A stretch of 64,000 nucleotides of DNA, taken from NCBI GenBank assembly GCA_000697055.1, contig JNDT01001995.1, forward strand, positions 33,439 through 97,438, read 5' to 3'. The notes under the pieces were generated by a model. That model searched no databases, was not told the origin of the DNA, and was given only the letters and a program-made list of their open reading frames with translations. This document shows, in pieces, positions 1-11,583 of the stretch (the first letter of the stretch is position 1; each line of letters starts with the position of its first letter). Position numbers and translations under genes: made by a program. The stretch comes from Saksenaea vasiformis B4078 (taxonomy: Eukaryota > Mucoromycota > Mucoromycetes > Mucorales > Saksenaeaceae).

Positions 1-3000
1 GGTTGAAGGAGGCATTCCACCATAAGATCACTGCTGACAATCAGTGGCCATCTGCTGAAAAGTGGTTCTTCATTCGTTATGGCGCAGAAAACCACTTCCT
101 CGCTACCGGTCAGGATACGAGCGATGTCGGTGTATATGAGCTTAAAGAGTCAGAGGACTACAAGCGATTCCTGTGGATCTATGTTGATGGCTATTTAATC
201 AACTACAAGTACAAACTTCGACTTGTTCTCAGCCAATGTAAGAATATAAAAACTTAGGCGGTTGTTGTGTAAGAGACTAATGCTGTTTTATTTTTTACAA
301 CAGCTACTCGCTGGACCCTTTCCGACTCGCAAGAATTCGCGGACCAAACGTTCAGCATCACCGCCAATGGTATGATCACCGTCCGCACCAAGACTACTAT
401 CTACTACCTCCGCATCATTCGCCATACCGCTGGAAACTATCTTTTGGAAGCTTCTACGGACCAGACTACCAAACAAGACCAAAGTCTGCAGCTTCATGTA
501 CCTGTCTTTTCTGATGAACAGTTTCAGGCCGACGCTCGCTCTACTGTTACCACCATTGCGGAATGGGTACGCAAGCAGCGCACAACGACTGTGTCGACCG
601 TTCAAAAGGCTCGCCGTGCATTGTTCCCCAAGTCCTCTTGGTTTTTCCTTAAGGTCTCTGGCAATCAGAAGGAAGATCTCGTTTTGGCCGTGCAAAATGA
701 CTCTACCACCTCTGGAGCTCGATTGGTAATCAAGAAAATCAGCTTCACCAACTTCAAGAGCCAGCTATGGACTTTCTGCGATGGTTTGCTGATTAACTAT
801 GGAAGCAAGCTCGTGATCGACGTGAATGGTAAGAAAAGACGAAAACTATACCTCTTCCTTGAACAATAGCTAACATATATGATGTTTACAGGAAGCATTG
901 GTCAACACTCCTATCTCATTCAGTCTACTGAAGCTGGTATCAGCTCTCAGAAATGGGAGTTGACTGTCGACGGCCACATTCTTCTGGAAAGTCACGATGA
1001 CTTCTCCCTCGGTTACAAGGATACTCTGAAAGAGGACTCTGAAGTCGTGTTGACGAGCAACAGTGTGCAGGTTATCAGCTGGAAGCTCTCTGTTCCAGTG
1101 TTCGGAAAGAAGACATCATCCAGCACTGTAGTACAGAGCGTCACTCAAGCTATTGAACAAGGTGTCCAGTTGGAGAAGACGGAAGACACTAAGATTGAGG
1201 AGGTTGTCCATAAGCATCACAGCGATACTGTCAAGGAAATTGCCAAGGAAGTAGGCGTCATTGCCGCAGCCGGCGCCACAACCGCCGTCGCAGTGGGTGC
1301 CATTTCCAAGGTGACGGATACCATTCACCATGCCAATGAAAAGAAGGTCCAGAAGGTAGAAGGATCGGATAAGAGCCAGACCAAGTCGTCTAGCAGTGTC
1401 AAGGTCGTGTCGAAGTCGGTCACCATTGTCGATGAGTCAAAGACCATTATCCGCATGTGGCGTATTATGCTGATCCAACGCATCCAACGTTGCAAGACTC
1501 AAAAAGAACTTGTCGCCACTATCGAAGAATCGCGTCAAATTCTTCATCAGCGCCTCGATCAGCACTTCAGAGCTTATGGCATTGAGTCTACTCACACGGA
1601 ATCTTGGTACCTTTCAATTGTAAAGATCAAGGAACTTCTTAATGTCCAGTTCTTCGATACGTACCTGAGTAAGCTAAAGACCATCAAGGCTGACGAGAGA
1701 GTGTCTATTGCTGAGGTTGGTATCGAATCTACTTTGGACACACTTTCTGGCCAAGTGGAGAACCAGCTCGAAGAAGTCATCGTTGAAGAAACTAAGAAGT
1801 CTGAGACCGGCGTAACCGACAAGAAGCAAACCGTTGTTCTCAACAATGCTGAGAGAATCCTCGTCACTGTTGACAACATTCGCCTAATTGTTCGCTTCTG
1901 GTTCATCGATCTCTGCGAACAGGTTGCCACCGCATCAAAGAATGGTGCCACTGAGGAGGAAATCTCTCAACTCATTCTCGTTGCTCGCAAGGGACTTGAC
2001 ACGGAGCTTCTCCAAGTGAAGTCTTCTGCCTCGAAGATCTCTGCTGGTCTTGAAAATAAGAGTGCCGACATCGAACAAAAGGTTGTTGCAGTCATCGAAC
2101 GCACCCAAGCCATTGTGAACGAGAAAATCCAGACAGTTCGCGAGGAGCAAAACTTTGCCGACCAGAACAAGCGGACCCAGGTGGCACAGGACCTCGAGGA
2201 AGTTGTTATCGCCGAACTTCACGAGTGCAAGAACAAGGTCGTGAAGGATGTGTCCGAGATCCAGATCAAAGTCGACGTAACCCGTGACTCTGAGGTCGTG
2301 GTTGAAACCGCCAAGCCTTCCAAAGTCACGACAGCTACCGTTACATCCACCGTCGTACTTGAAGATGTGCAAACAACAGTCGCCCAGTGGTATAGCCGCC
2401 TCATCACCGACATCAGCAAACGTGCCAAACAGGGTGGTGATAACGCCACTCAGGATATCAACACTATTGTGGCCGACGCCCAAGTTCAGCTTGCGATCAC
2501 GCTGGAAAAGACCAAACGAACAACAGTCGCTAAATCGCAGGAGTCCCAGCAGAAGTTGTACAAAACTCTCTCATGGATCCGCTCCAGTGTTTGGACTCAA
2601 ACAACACACATCAAGCGATTGGGTCTTGAGCTTGCAACCAAGCCAACTGCAGAAATCGAAAATAAGCTGGAAGAAATTTCCGTTGCCGGACAGCAGCAAG
2701 TTAGTACGGCAATTGAAGACTGCAAGCACACTGTGGAAATCACCGGTACCATCGCCGCCGCCACAACGGATAGCTCGACGCACGATACCGCCGATGTCAC
2801 TAAAGCACAAATCGCCGTTTTCGTTGAGGACACCAAAAACACTGTCTCAGGATGGTTTGCCAGACTCACTGGACGCATCAGCCAACGCCTTGCACAGGCT
2901 GGCGACAATGTATCAACCGATGTTGAATTCATTATCAAGAATGCTCGTGAAGAACTTAGCGTGATAATTACGGATTCCAAGAAAACCATGGACACCAGAT

Positions 3001-6000
3001 TTTCCGTCCATGGAAGATCAGAGACGGACACATTGATTCTTCAGGAAGCACACAAGAACATCGAGTTCACTCTCGTGCAGCTTCAAAACAATATCTTAAC
3101 CCAAGTTACCGAAGTCGAAGAGATCGCCCGCATTGGTGCTACCAACACCGCTGGTTCTGACGTCTCCGCCAAGCTTCAGGCCATCACTGAGACAACCACG
3201 GCGCAGATTGGCTCTGCTCTTACCAAGTCGGAAGATACTGTCGACGAGAAACTACAGGTGATCACCGGAAAGCATACCACAGCTCATGTGGATGTAATCC
3301 CTGAACATCACACACAGAAAGATGATAGCACGCACACGGCCGGAAAGATCATGGCTGGAGCCGCAGCTGTTGCCGCTGGCGCTGCTATTGTCCACGAAGT
3401 TACCAAGAAGCATGACGATGTCAAGAAGACTGAGGTTGAACACGAGAAGAAGACCGATGTCGAAAAGAAGGCCGACGTTGTCGAAGTTGTCAAGGATGAA
3501 AAGACCGAGAAGACCGAGACGGAGAAGAAGGCTGAAGTTGTCGAGGCCGTCAAGGACGAAAAGGCCAAGAAGACCGAGACAGAGAAGAAGGCTGAAGTTG
3601 TCGAGGTTGTTAAGGACGACAAGGTCAAGAAGGCTGACGAAGTCGTCACGGTTACCGCCGTCAAGCATGTCCAGACCACCGTCCGCTCCTGGTTCACTCG
3701 TCTCATTGAGGATGTCTCCGCTCGCGCTAAGCAGGGTGGTGATAACGCTTCCAAGGATATCGAAGTCATCATTGCTAACGCTACCAAGACCATCAATGGT
3801 CACCTTGAGCATGTTACCAAGAAGACCGACAATGTCTCTGACAAGTCCGCTATCCTTGAATTGACCAAGACCGTTGAATGGGCTAAGACCGTGATCGTCC
3901 AGCAATCCACCCAAGTCCAGGCTGTCGCCGTCCAAGCTGTGGTCAGCTCAAGCAAGACTGGCGGAATCGAACAGATGAAGCCTCTTGTTGAAGCCACTCA
4001 GCAACAGATCGATGTTGCACTTGAACGTATTGACTCCAAGATTGAAGTCGATGTTGAAGTTGAACGTATCGCCGAAGTCGAGAAGAAGACAGTGGTTGAA
4101 GTCCTTGAGGATGTCAAGGTTCAAAAGGTTAGTATTTGTAGCACCATCAAACGTGCAAAAACTAAGGACATGAAGCAGAAGGACGATAAGCATGAGCACA
4201 AGCACACTGCTGGCAAGGTTATCGCTGGAGCCGCAGCTGTTGCTGCTGGCGCCGCTATTGTTCACGAAGTCACCAAGAAGCACGACGATGTCAAGAAGGC
4301 TGAGGTTGAACACGAGAAGAAGACCGATATCGAAAAGAAGGCCGACGTTGTCGAAGTTGTCAAGGATGAAAAGGCCAAGAAGACCGAGACGGAGAAGAAG
4401 GCTGAAGTTGTCGAGGCCGTCAAGGATGAAAAGGCCAAGAAGACCGAGACAGAGAAGAAGGCTGAAGTTGTCGAGGTTGTTAAGGACGACAAGATCAAGA
4501 AGGCTGACGAAGTTGTTACCGTCACTGCTGTCAAGCATGTCCAGACCACCGTCCGCTCCTGGTTCACTCGTCTCATTGAGGATGTCTCCGCTCGCGCTAA
4601 GCAGGGTGGTGATAACGCCTCCAAGGATATCGAAGTCATCATTGCTAATGCTACCAAGACCATCAACGGTCACCTTGAGCATGTTACCAAGAAGACCGAC
4701 AATGTCTCTGACAAGTCCGCTATCCTTGAATTGACCAAGACCGTTGAATGGGCTAAGACCGTTATTGTCCAACAATCTACTCAAGTCCAGGCTGTCGCCG
4801 TCCAAGCTGTGGCCAGCTCAAGCAAGACTGGCGGAATCGAACAGATGAAGCCTCTTGTTGAAGCCACTCAGCAACAGATCGATGTTGCACTTGAACGTAT
4901 TGACTCCAAGATTGAAGTCGATGTTGAAGTTGAACGTATCGCCGAAGTCGAGAAGAAGACAGTGGTTGAAGTCCTTGGAGATGTCAAGGTTCAAAAGGTT
5001 AGTATTTGTAGCACCATCAAACGTGCAAAAACTAAGGACATGAAGCAGAAGGATGACAAGCATGAGCACAAGCACACTGCTGGCAAGGTTATCGCTGGAG
5101 CCGCAGCTGTTGCTGCTGGCGCCGCTATTGTTCACGAAGTCACCAAGACGCATGACGATGTCAAGAAGACTGAGGTTGAACACGAGAAGAAGACCGATGT
5201 CGAAAAGAAGGCCGACGTTGTCGAAGTTGTCAAGGATGAAAAGACCAAGAAGACCGAGACGGAGAAGAAGGCTGAAGTTGTCGAGGCCGTCAAGGATGAA
5301 AAGGCCAAGAAGACCGAGACAGAGAAGAAGGCTGAAGTTGTCGAGGTTGTTAAGGACGACAAGGTCAAGAAGGCTGACGAAGTTGTCACGGTTACCGCCG
5401 TCAAGCATGTCCAGACCACTGTCCGCTCCTGGTTCACTCGTCTCATTGAGGATGTCTCCGCTCGTGCCAAACAGGGTGGTGATAACGCTTCCAAGGATAT
5501 CGAAGTCATCATTGCTAATGCTACCAAGACCATCAACGGTCACCTTGAGCATGTTACCAAGAAGACCGACAATGTCTCTGACAAGTCCGCTATCCTGGAA
5601 TTGACCAAGACCGTTGAATGGGCTAAGACCGTTATTGTCCAACAATCTACTCAAGTCCAGGCTGTCGCCGTCCAAGCTGTGGCCAGCTCAAGCAAGACTG
5701 GCGGAATCGAACAGATGAAGCCTCTTGTTGAAGCCACTCAGCAACAGATCGATGTTGCACTTGAACGTATTGACTCCAAGATTGAAGTCGATGTCGAAGT
5801 TGAACGTATCGCCGAAGTCGAGAAGAAGACAGATGTCGAAAAGAATGCCGATGTTGTCGAAGTTGTCAAGGATGAAAAGGCCAAGAAGACCGAGACGGAG
5901 AAGAAGGCTGAAGTTGTCGAGGCCGTCAAGGATGAAAAGGCCAAGAAGACCGAGACAGAGAAGAAGGCTGAAGTTGTCGAGGTTGTTAAGGACGACAAGG

Positions 6001-9000
6001 TCAAGAAGGCTGACGAAGTCGTCACGGTTACCGCCGTCAAGCATGTCCAGACCACTGTCCGCTCCTGGTTCACTCGTCTCATTGAGGATGTCTCCGCTCG
6101 TGCCAAACAGGGTGGTGATAACGCTTCCAAGGATATCGAAGTCATCATTGCTAATGCTACCAAGACCATCAACGGTCACCTTGAGCATGTTACCAAGAAG
6201 ACCGACAATGTCTCTGACAAGTCCGCTATCCTGGAATTGACCAAGACCGTTGAATGGGCTAAGACCGTGATCGTCCAGCAATCCACCCAAGTCCAGGCTG
6301 TCGCCGTCCAAGCTGTGGCCAGCTCAAGCAAGACTGGCGGAATCGAACAGATGAAGCCTCTTGTTGAAGCCACTCAGCAACAGATCGATGTTGCACTTGA
6401 ACGTATTGACTCCAAGATTGAAGTCGATGTCGAAGTTGAACGTATCGCCGAAGTCGAGAAGAAGACAGTGGTTGAAGTCCTTGAAGACGTCAAGGTTCAA
6501 AAGGTTAGTATTTGTAGCACCATCAAACGTGCAAAAACTAAAGACATGAAGCAGAAGGATGACAAGCATGAGCACAAGCACACTGCTGGCAAGGTTATCG
6601 CTGGAGCCGCAGCTGTTGCTGCTGGCGCCGCTATTGTCCACGAAATTACCAAGAAGCACGACGATGTCAAGAAGACTGAGGTTGAACACGAGAAGAAGAC
6701 CGATGTCGAAAAGAAGGCCGACGTTGTCGAAGTTGTCAAGGATGAAAAGGCCAAGAAGATCGAGACCGAGAAAAAGGCCGAGGTTGTCGAGGCCGTCAAG
6801 GACGAAAAGACCAAGAAGACCGAGACGCAGAAGAAGCCTGAAGTTGTCGAGGTTGTTAAGGACGACAAGGTCAAGAAGGTTGACGAAGTTGTTACCGTCA
6901 CTGCTGTCAAGCATGTCCAGACCACCGTCCGCTCCTGGTTCACTCGTCTCATTGAGGATGTCTCCGCTCGCGCTAAGCAGGGTGGTGATAACGCTTCCAA
7001 GGATATCGAAGTCATCATTGCTAACGCTACCAAGACCATCAACGGTCACCTTGAGCATGTTACCAAGAAGACCGACAATGTCTCTGACAAGTCCGCTATC
7101 CTTGAATTGACCAAGACCGTTGAATGGGCTAAGACCGTTATTGTCCAACAATCTACTCAAGTCCAGGCTGTCGCCGTCCAAGCTGTGGCCAGCTCAAGCA
7201 AGACTGGCGGAATCGAACAGATGAAGCATCTTGTTGAAGCCACTCAGCAACAGATCGATGTTGCACTTGAACGTATTGACTCCAAGATTGAAGTCGATGT
7301 CGAAGTTGAACGCATCGCCGAAGTCGAGAAGAAGACAGTGGTTGAAGTCCTTGAAGATGTCAAGGTTCAAAAGGTTAGTATTTGTAGCACCATCAAACGT
7401 GCAAAAACTAAGGACATGAAGCAGAAGGATGACAAGCATGACCACAAGCACACTGCTGGCGCCGCTATTGTCCACGAAGGTACGAAGAAGCACGACAAGG
7501 CGAAACCCATCGTCCACGAAGAAATCGTCGGTGAGATTGTTGGTGCTGAAGTGGTCGATGTCGACGTCGTTGAGACTGAGCAGAAGGTGGAAGTGGTTAA
7601 GACCACTACTGTGAAGGAAACGAAGGTCGTAATGGATGATTGGCTGAACAAGTTGACGAAGGAGATTGTTGCTGTAAGCGACCGAAAGGGAGCTAACGTG
7701 AAGCAAGAAATTACTGTCGTTATCGAAGAAGCTGAGAAAGAGCTGGATTTGAGCATTGCGACTGCAGTGGATTCCTACCACAAGCAGGTTGAGATGGCCA
7801 AGGGAGATTCTTCTTCCGAGCACAATTTCGCCGCAACGCTGCAATGGATTCGCCACTCTGCCTTGTCTCATGTTGCTCAGATCAAGCAGATCGCAATTCA
7901 AGGAGCGAAGAGCAAGATTGATGTTCATACTCAGATTGAGAACATTTACCTCGTTGCCAAGAATCAAGTCGATACGGCTCTGGAGGTCCACATTTGCCAA
8001 GGACCGGTTGAAACGAAGAAGGAGGAGGCGATTGTCGAGGAGGTTGCAGTTAAACCAACTGTGCAAGAAAATGTTGTAGTTGTCGTAGAAGAAACGAAGG
8101 AACAGGCCCAAGAACGCACACGTAGAGAAATGGCTGTGGTTGTCAACGAAACGAAACTCGAAATTGCACAATGGCTGGATATCCTCCTCGAGAAAATGAG
8201 AGTTGTGATCCGCCGTGGTGATGAAGGTGTTCGACAGGAACTGGAAATCATAGTCAAGTCTGCCGAGCAAGAAGGTACCAAGCTGATTCAAGACGCCAAG
8301 CTTCGATTCATTGCTGTTGGTGCGAAGTCTGCTACTGTCAAGACCAGCACTGAGATCACAAGCCTTATTGCAAACGCTCGCAAGCAAGCATTAGATTGTC
8401 TAGACAACATCAAGACAACCGTTGTCAGTCAAACGGAGCAGTTCTACGAAGTCATTACCAGCATCGACGTGGATGATGCGGTCGTTATCGACCAACGTTT
8501 CACGTCGGCCGTGTCTCGTACCAAGAAGCAAATCGAGGCAACTCTGGACCATGCAACTGAAGCTGCTATTGTTGCAGCATTTGAAGGAAAGACTGTCACA
8601 TGGGTTAAGACCGCTGAGGTGCCCAAGTCGTTCGATGAAGTTGAATGGTTTGCTTTCGACGTGGCTGGAACCGTGTACGACTTTGTTCCATCCGTTGTAA
8701 AGGCGTTTGGAAGCCTTCCAGCATCGATCCAAGGTTCGTTGCGCAACTTTGATCTCGAAGCGTTTGTGCTCCTGTGGCAAGCGCAATATCTCGAAGAAAA
8801 GCGTGCCAGCACCACTCAGACAAACGACAAGCATATCTACCGTGTGGTTCTTCTACGTCTATTGAAGGAAAAATCATTGGACACGCTGTTCACAGACGAT
8901 ATTATCGAAAAGCTTTGCGATTCTTGGTTCCACCTTGGCCTCTTCGCCGACTCTTCCGCCAGTGTCAAGCGCATCAAGCAATGTGGCAAATATGCTATCT

Positions 9001-9404
9001 CCATCTCGCACTCCCTCTCAATTCGTTCTATGGCTTCTCTCTCTGCTGCCGCATGTGTCTGCTGGAATGCTCAATTCAGTGCCGAACTCTTCACTAGTTC
9101 CGGTGACGATTCCGCTGACACGTTGTTGGTCCGCGCTGGACAAATTCTCGATCTGAAACCCACTCAATTGGCCGTGGTATCGTCCAACACACAGCTCCTT
9201 AATGCTGCCAAAAAGCAGGGTTATCGCACTGTTCACGTTAACCGCTATGACAACATCGTTGAGGACGGCCACTTTGACATGGACGTCGACGGTTTGGATG
9301 TTCTTGCTGAAAGCTTCGAGTCCTATCTGGAACATGAGAAATCAGGCAAACAAGAAAGCAAAGCCCCAGCTACTCGCTCTTGGTTCCAAAGATTGCTGTT
9401 TTAG
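1..9404 (+). CDS. Giant helical-repeat protein with C-terminal HAD domain (5' partial)
   Basis: The gene enters from the left edge; exons are <1-237, 304-828 and 892-9404, giving about 3090 residues here. The first ~300 residues contain W-x-x-x-x-DG-x-[LI] motifs (LWIYVDGYLINY, LWTFCDGLLINYG, WELTVDGHILLE), which suggests beta-trefoil (ricin-B-like) repeats. The middle is made of alpha-helical modules that start with a W-[FYL]-x-x-L motif (WYSRLITDISKRAKQGGDN, WFARLTGRISQ, WFTRLIEDVSARAKQGGDN, WLDILLEKMR). Between them lie Lys/Glu-rich stretches and Ala/Gly segments (AGAAAVAAGAAIV). The last ~250 residues look like a HAD-superfamily (haloacid dehalogenase type II) domain: the nucleophile motif FDVAGTVYD near 8655 and AAKKQGYRTVHVNR near 9204 are both present. 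AATAAA follows at about 9437. Substrate and function are unknown; a scaffold with a phosphatase-like domain is only a guess. The four intron-like segments listed below may be spliced out. Confidence 0.85.
4128..4178 (+). other. Intron-like in-frame segment, repeat copy 1
   Basis: It reads CAAAAG|GTTAGT at the left and AAGCAG|AAGGAC at the right, with ACTAAG about 13 nt before the end. It is 51 nt, phase 0 and has no stop, so it can be read as VSICSTIKRAKTKDMKQ or removed without changing the frame. Size and signals match the real introns of this window. Confidence 0.55.
4998..5048 (+). other. Intron-like in-frame segment, repeat copy 2
   Basis: Same 51-nt segment, exactly 870 nt after copy 1, with identical donor (AAG|GTTAGT), ACTAAG and CAG acceptor. 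Confidence 0.55.
6504..6554 (+). other. Intron-like in-frame segment, repeat copy 3
   Basis: Same 51-nt segment with all three splice-like signals. The preceding 636-bp unit has lost its own copy in the 234-bp deletion. Confidence 0.55.
7374..7424 (+). other. Intron-like in-frame segment, repeat copy 4
   Basis: Same 51-nt segment at the end of the last full unit, 870 nt after copy 3, with donor, ACTAAG and CAG acceptor intact. Confidence 0.55.
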
Positions 9405-10490
9405 TTTAGAAATTGTAGTTTAGAAGAGTATGAAAGAATAAATGAAGAAGTTTGAATAAGTTGATGTTTTTTCCACGTAGTTGCGTCCATCCAATGAACA
9501 CATGAATTGTTATGACCTCTTTAGCCCGGCATCCTCTGTGACAACTGACCCTAGTACATTGGTTACCGTTTATTGGATGGTAGTTTACGCTATTCTATGA
9601 AAATTCCGCATCCATGAGGAAATCAAGTTTGCACTGAGAGAAAATAAAGTATGTGCTGCTGATCTATCACTGATGAGAAGTACACATGTACCCACGTGGA
9701 ACTCGATTCTTCATGGTGCAATTTTTTTTTTTTTTTTTTTTTTTGCATAGAATGAAGCCGTTCACAACAGGTACATCCGATGATGCTTTGATTTCTCACT
9801 TATCATTATGTAATCCCAGTGCATCCAATCCAGAGTGGCATACAGTATGTATTACGTGTATTAAGAAGACGATAGGTAAAAGATGGTAAAGTAGACTGTC
9901 TAATGAATTTTTTTTAAGCTACTGTAAATAAATCTTGCATCTTTGAAAAGCCAAACCTGCGCTAAAGAAGAATCGAATATGCGGTCATAGTACATCAATT
10001 TTTCTTTAGAAGATTAATCAACTTACATGAACTTGGTCTCTCCAGGGGACGCGAAATTTATTCGAGCAGCATAAAATAATTTTTGTTAGTAAATGGATAA
10101 TGCTTTCAAGCCATTTTACTTCCCCCCGAAGGGGTAATTCCATGGTAACGTGGGGACCAGCCCCGCACCTGAAGCGGTGGGGGCGGGTGGAGGGAGGTGG
10201 TTGGTGTCTAGGAGTGGCTAATTGTAACGGTCTGCAGAGGACTTGAAGCGACGCAGCGTCTGGTGACTTATCACGAAAAAATAAGTGATAGTAGTAAGGA
10301 TGTCTTGTGAGGAAAAGCTGTTGTTCTTTTATTTTCCCGTCAGCACTCCCTAATATCGGGGCGTGCTGAGTGGGTCTGCTACAAAAAATCGCTTTCCGTA
10401 CGCAGACACCGAAAGTCGTCACGCGACAAAATTCGCTCCCACTTCACTACTCTTAAACCAACCCCCTTCCTGGAGAACGAAAATAAAACA
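9405..10490. other. Intergenic, no gene seen
   Basis: It holds the 3' UTR of the giant gene (AATAAA near 9437), a poly-T run at about 9722-9744, and a GC-rich stretch near 10120-10200 (CCCCCCGAAGGGG and G-runs) that probably belongs to the AIM41 upstream region. ORFs here are short and low-complexity. Confidence 0.6.
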
Positions 10491-11077
10491 ATGTTCTTCA
10501 CTCGTTGTTCAGCGTTATTATCTCGTTCTTCGCGACAGACCATTTATTCTGTCCGTTCCTATACGTCCGGAGTATCAGGTTAATAAATATATATGTCTTT
10601 GTGAACTTTTACTGAGTAATGTCAGCAGAGTCGCTGTTAGCACGCATCAAGGATGATCGAAAGGTGTTCATGAAGGCGAAACAGCAACCCGATTTAAACG
10701 TGGTAAAAGGCTTACTGAGCGAATTTACGTACTATATCAAGTCGCCAAATGCTACTCCTGGTCAAAGCGAAGATGCAGCTTTGGTTTCTGTGTTGCAAAA
10801 ATCGATTAAGAAACGCCTGGACTCGGTAGCACAGTATAAAGCTGGTCAACGACCTGAATTGGCCGCACAGGAGGAGGCTGAAATCGAAGTCCTGAAGCGC
10901 TATCTTCCCGAACAGATGACTGCTGAAGAGATCGAGAAAGAAGTGCGTACGCTTGTCGAACAGGTGGGAGCTACGTCAATGAAGGATATGGGCAAAGTGA
11001 TGAAAGCTTGGACTATTGATCCCGCCAAAGCTGACAAGAAGTTGGTCAGTGATGCGGTCAAGAAAGCCTTGCAATAG
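10491..11077 (+). CDS. AIM41: YqeY/Aim41-like mitochondrial protein
   Basis: Two exons, 10491-10578 and 10629-11077, give 178 residues. A 50-nt intron starts CAG|GTTAAT and ends TCAGCAG; a CAG three bases earlier would also keep the frame. The first exon encodes a basic, Ser/Arg-rich presequence (MFFTRCSALLSRSSRQ) that looks like a mitochondrial targeting signal. The rest is a YqeY/GatB-like helical domain: an N-terminal SLLARIKDDRKVFMKAK helix, then RYLPEQMTAEEIEKEV and a C-terminal DKKLVSDAVKKAL helix. Family members are related to the tail domain of the tRNA amidotransferase B subunit, and yeast Aim41 is mitochondrial. Without the intron the ORF would start at 10619 and lose the presequence, so the spliced start is preferred. 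The precise role of Aim41 is not known. Confidence 0.88.
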
Positions 11078-11583
11078 AGAGAGTGATTAGCTATCCATAA
11101 CAATAGACATTATTTAATGCATACACCGAAAAGATATAACCGCTGTTTTTTTTCAATTGTGCATGATTAAATGTGGAATGCGATGCTGGAGGGTAATAGT
11201 ATGTTCATAACACGTAGTGGACACGTCTTGCAGATATTACGCTTAATTTTTGGGTACAAACTACGTGTATTAACAATTGGATCCATCGCCAATGAAATAC
11301 CGGCTATAGAACAGTATCTACACATTACAAGTGCATAGAAGCGCTGAAAAGAAATATGGTATTGCTCTATAAATTTCTGGTCGTCCTTATAAATAAGGTG
11401 ATAACATCATAGTAAACATACTATCAACAAGTGAGGTTCTGTTCTTTCTCCCAAACGTGGTACAGGTACGTCTGAAATTGCAGTCCACGGTTTGACTGAT
11501 TATGGCAGCAAATAGCGAGTCCCGTCCTCCGATGCCGATACTTAACTCTTCCCGAACAGGAACTTACTCCTTGCAAGTAGCCA
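11078..11583. other. Intergenic between AIM41 and ERV41
   Basis: About 500 nt with AIM41 3' sequence and the ERV41 upstream region. An in-frame ATG at 11502 opens a short ORF that ends inside the first ERV41 exon; I could not splice it to ERV41. No other gene is seen. Confidence 0.5.

Larger units (their letters stand above)
3333..7448 (+). repeat. Coding tandem repeat: four 870-bp units and one 636-bp unit
   Basis: Units begin at HTAGK codons at 3333, 4203, 5073 and 6579, and a truncated start lies at 7449. The interval 5073-6578 equals one 870-bp unit plus one 636-bp unit, the latter lacking 234 bp in frame. Each unit encodes an Ala/Gly segment, about three 20-residue KKAEVVEVVKDEK-type subrepeats, and a W-F-x-R-L helical module. 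Units are nearly identical at the DNA level, including at most synonymous sites, so the array is recent or homogenised. Confidence 0.95.

Noticed and set aside
3948..7181. Four long minus-strand ORFs of up to 285 codons, spaced 870 or 636 nt
   Set aside because: They are antisense shadows of the tandem repeat: Leu/Asp/Asn-rich text produced by reversed Lys/Glu/Val codons, with no motif.
3333..7448. Regular repeat spacing that could suggest a CRISPR or satellite array
   Set aside because: The units are long, coding and in one open frame, and the organism is a eukaryote.
9686..9889. Plus-strand ORF with poly-Phe
   Set aside because: It is created by a poly-T run and has no other coding sign.
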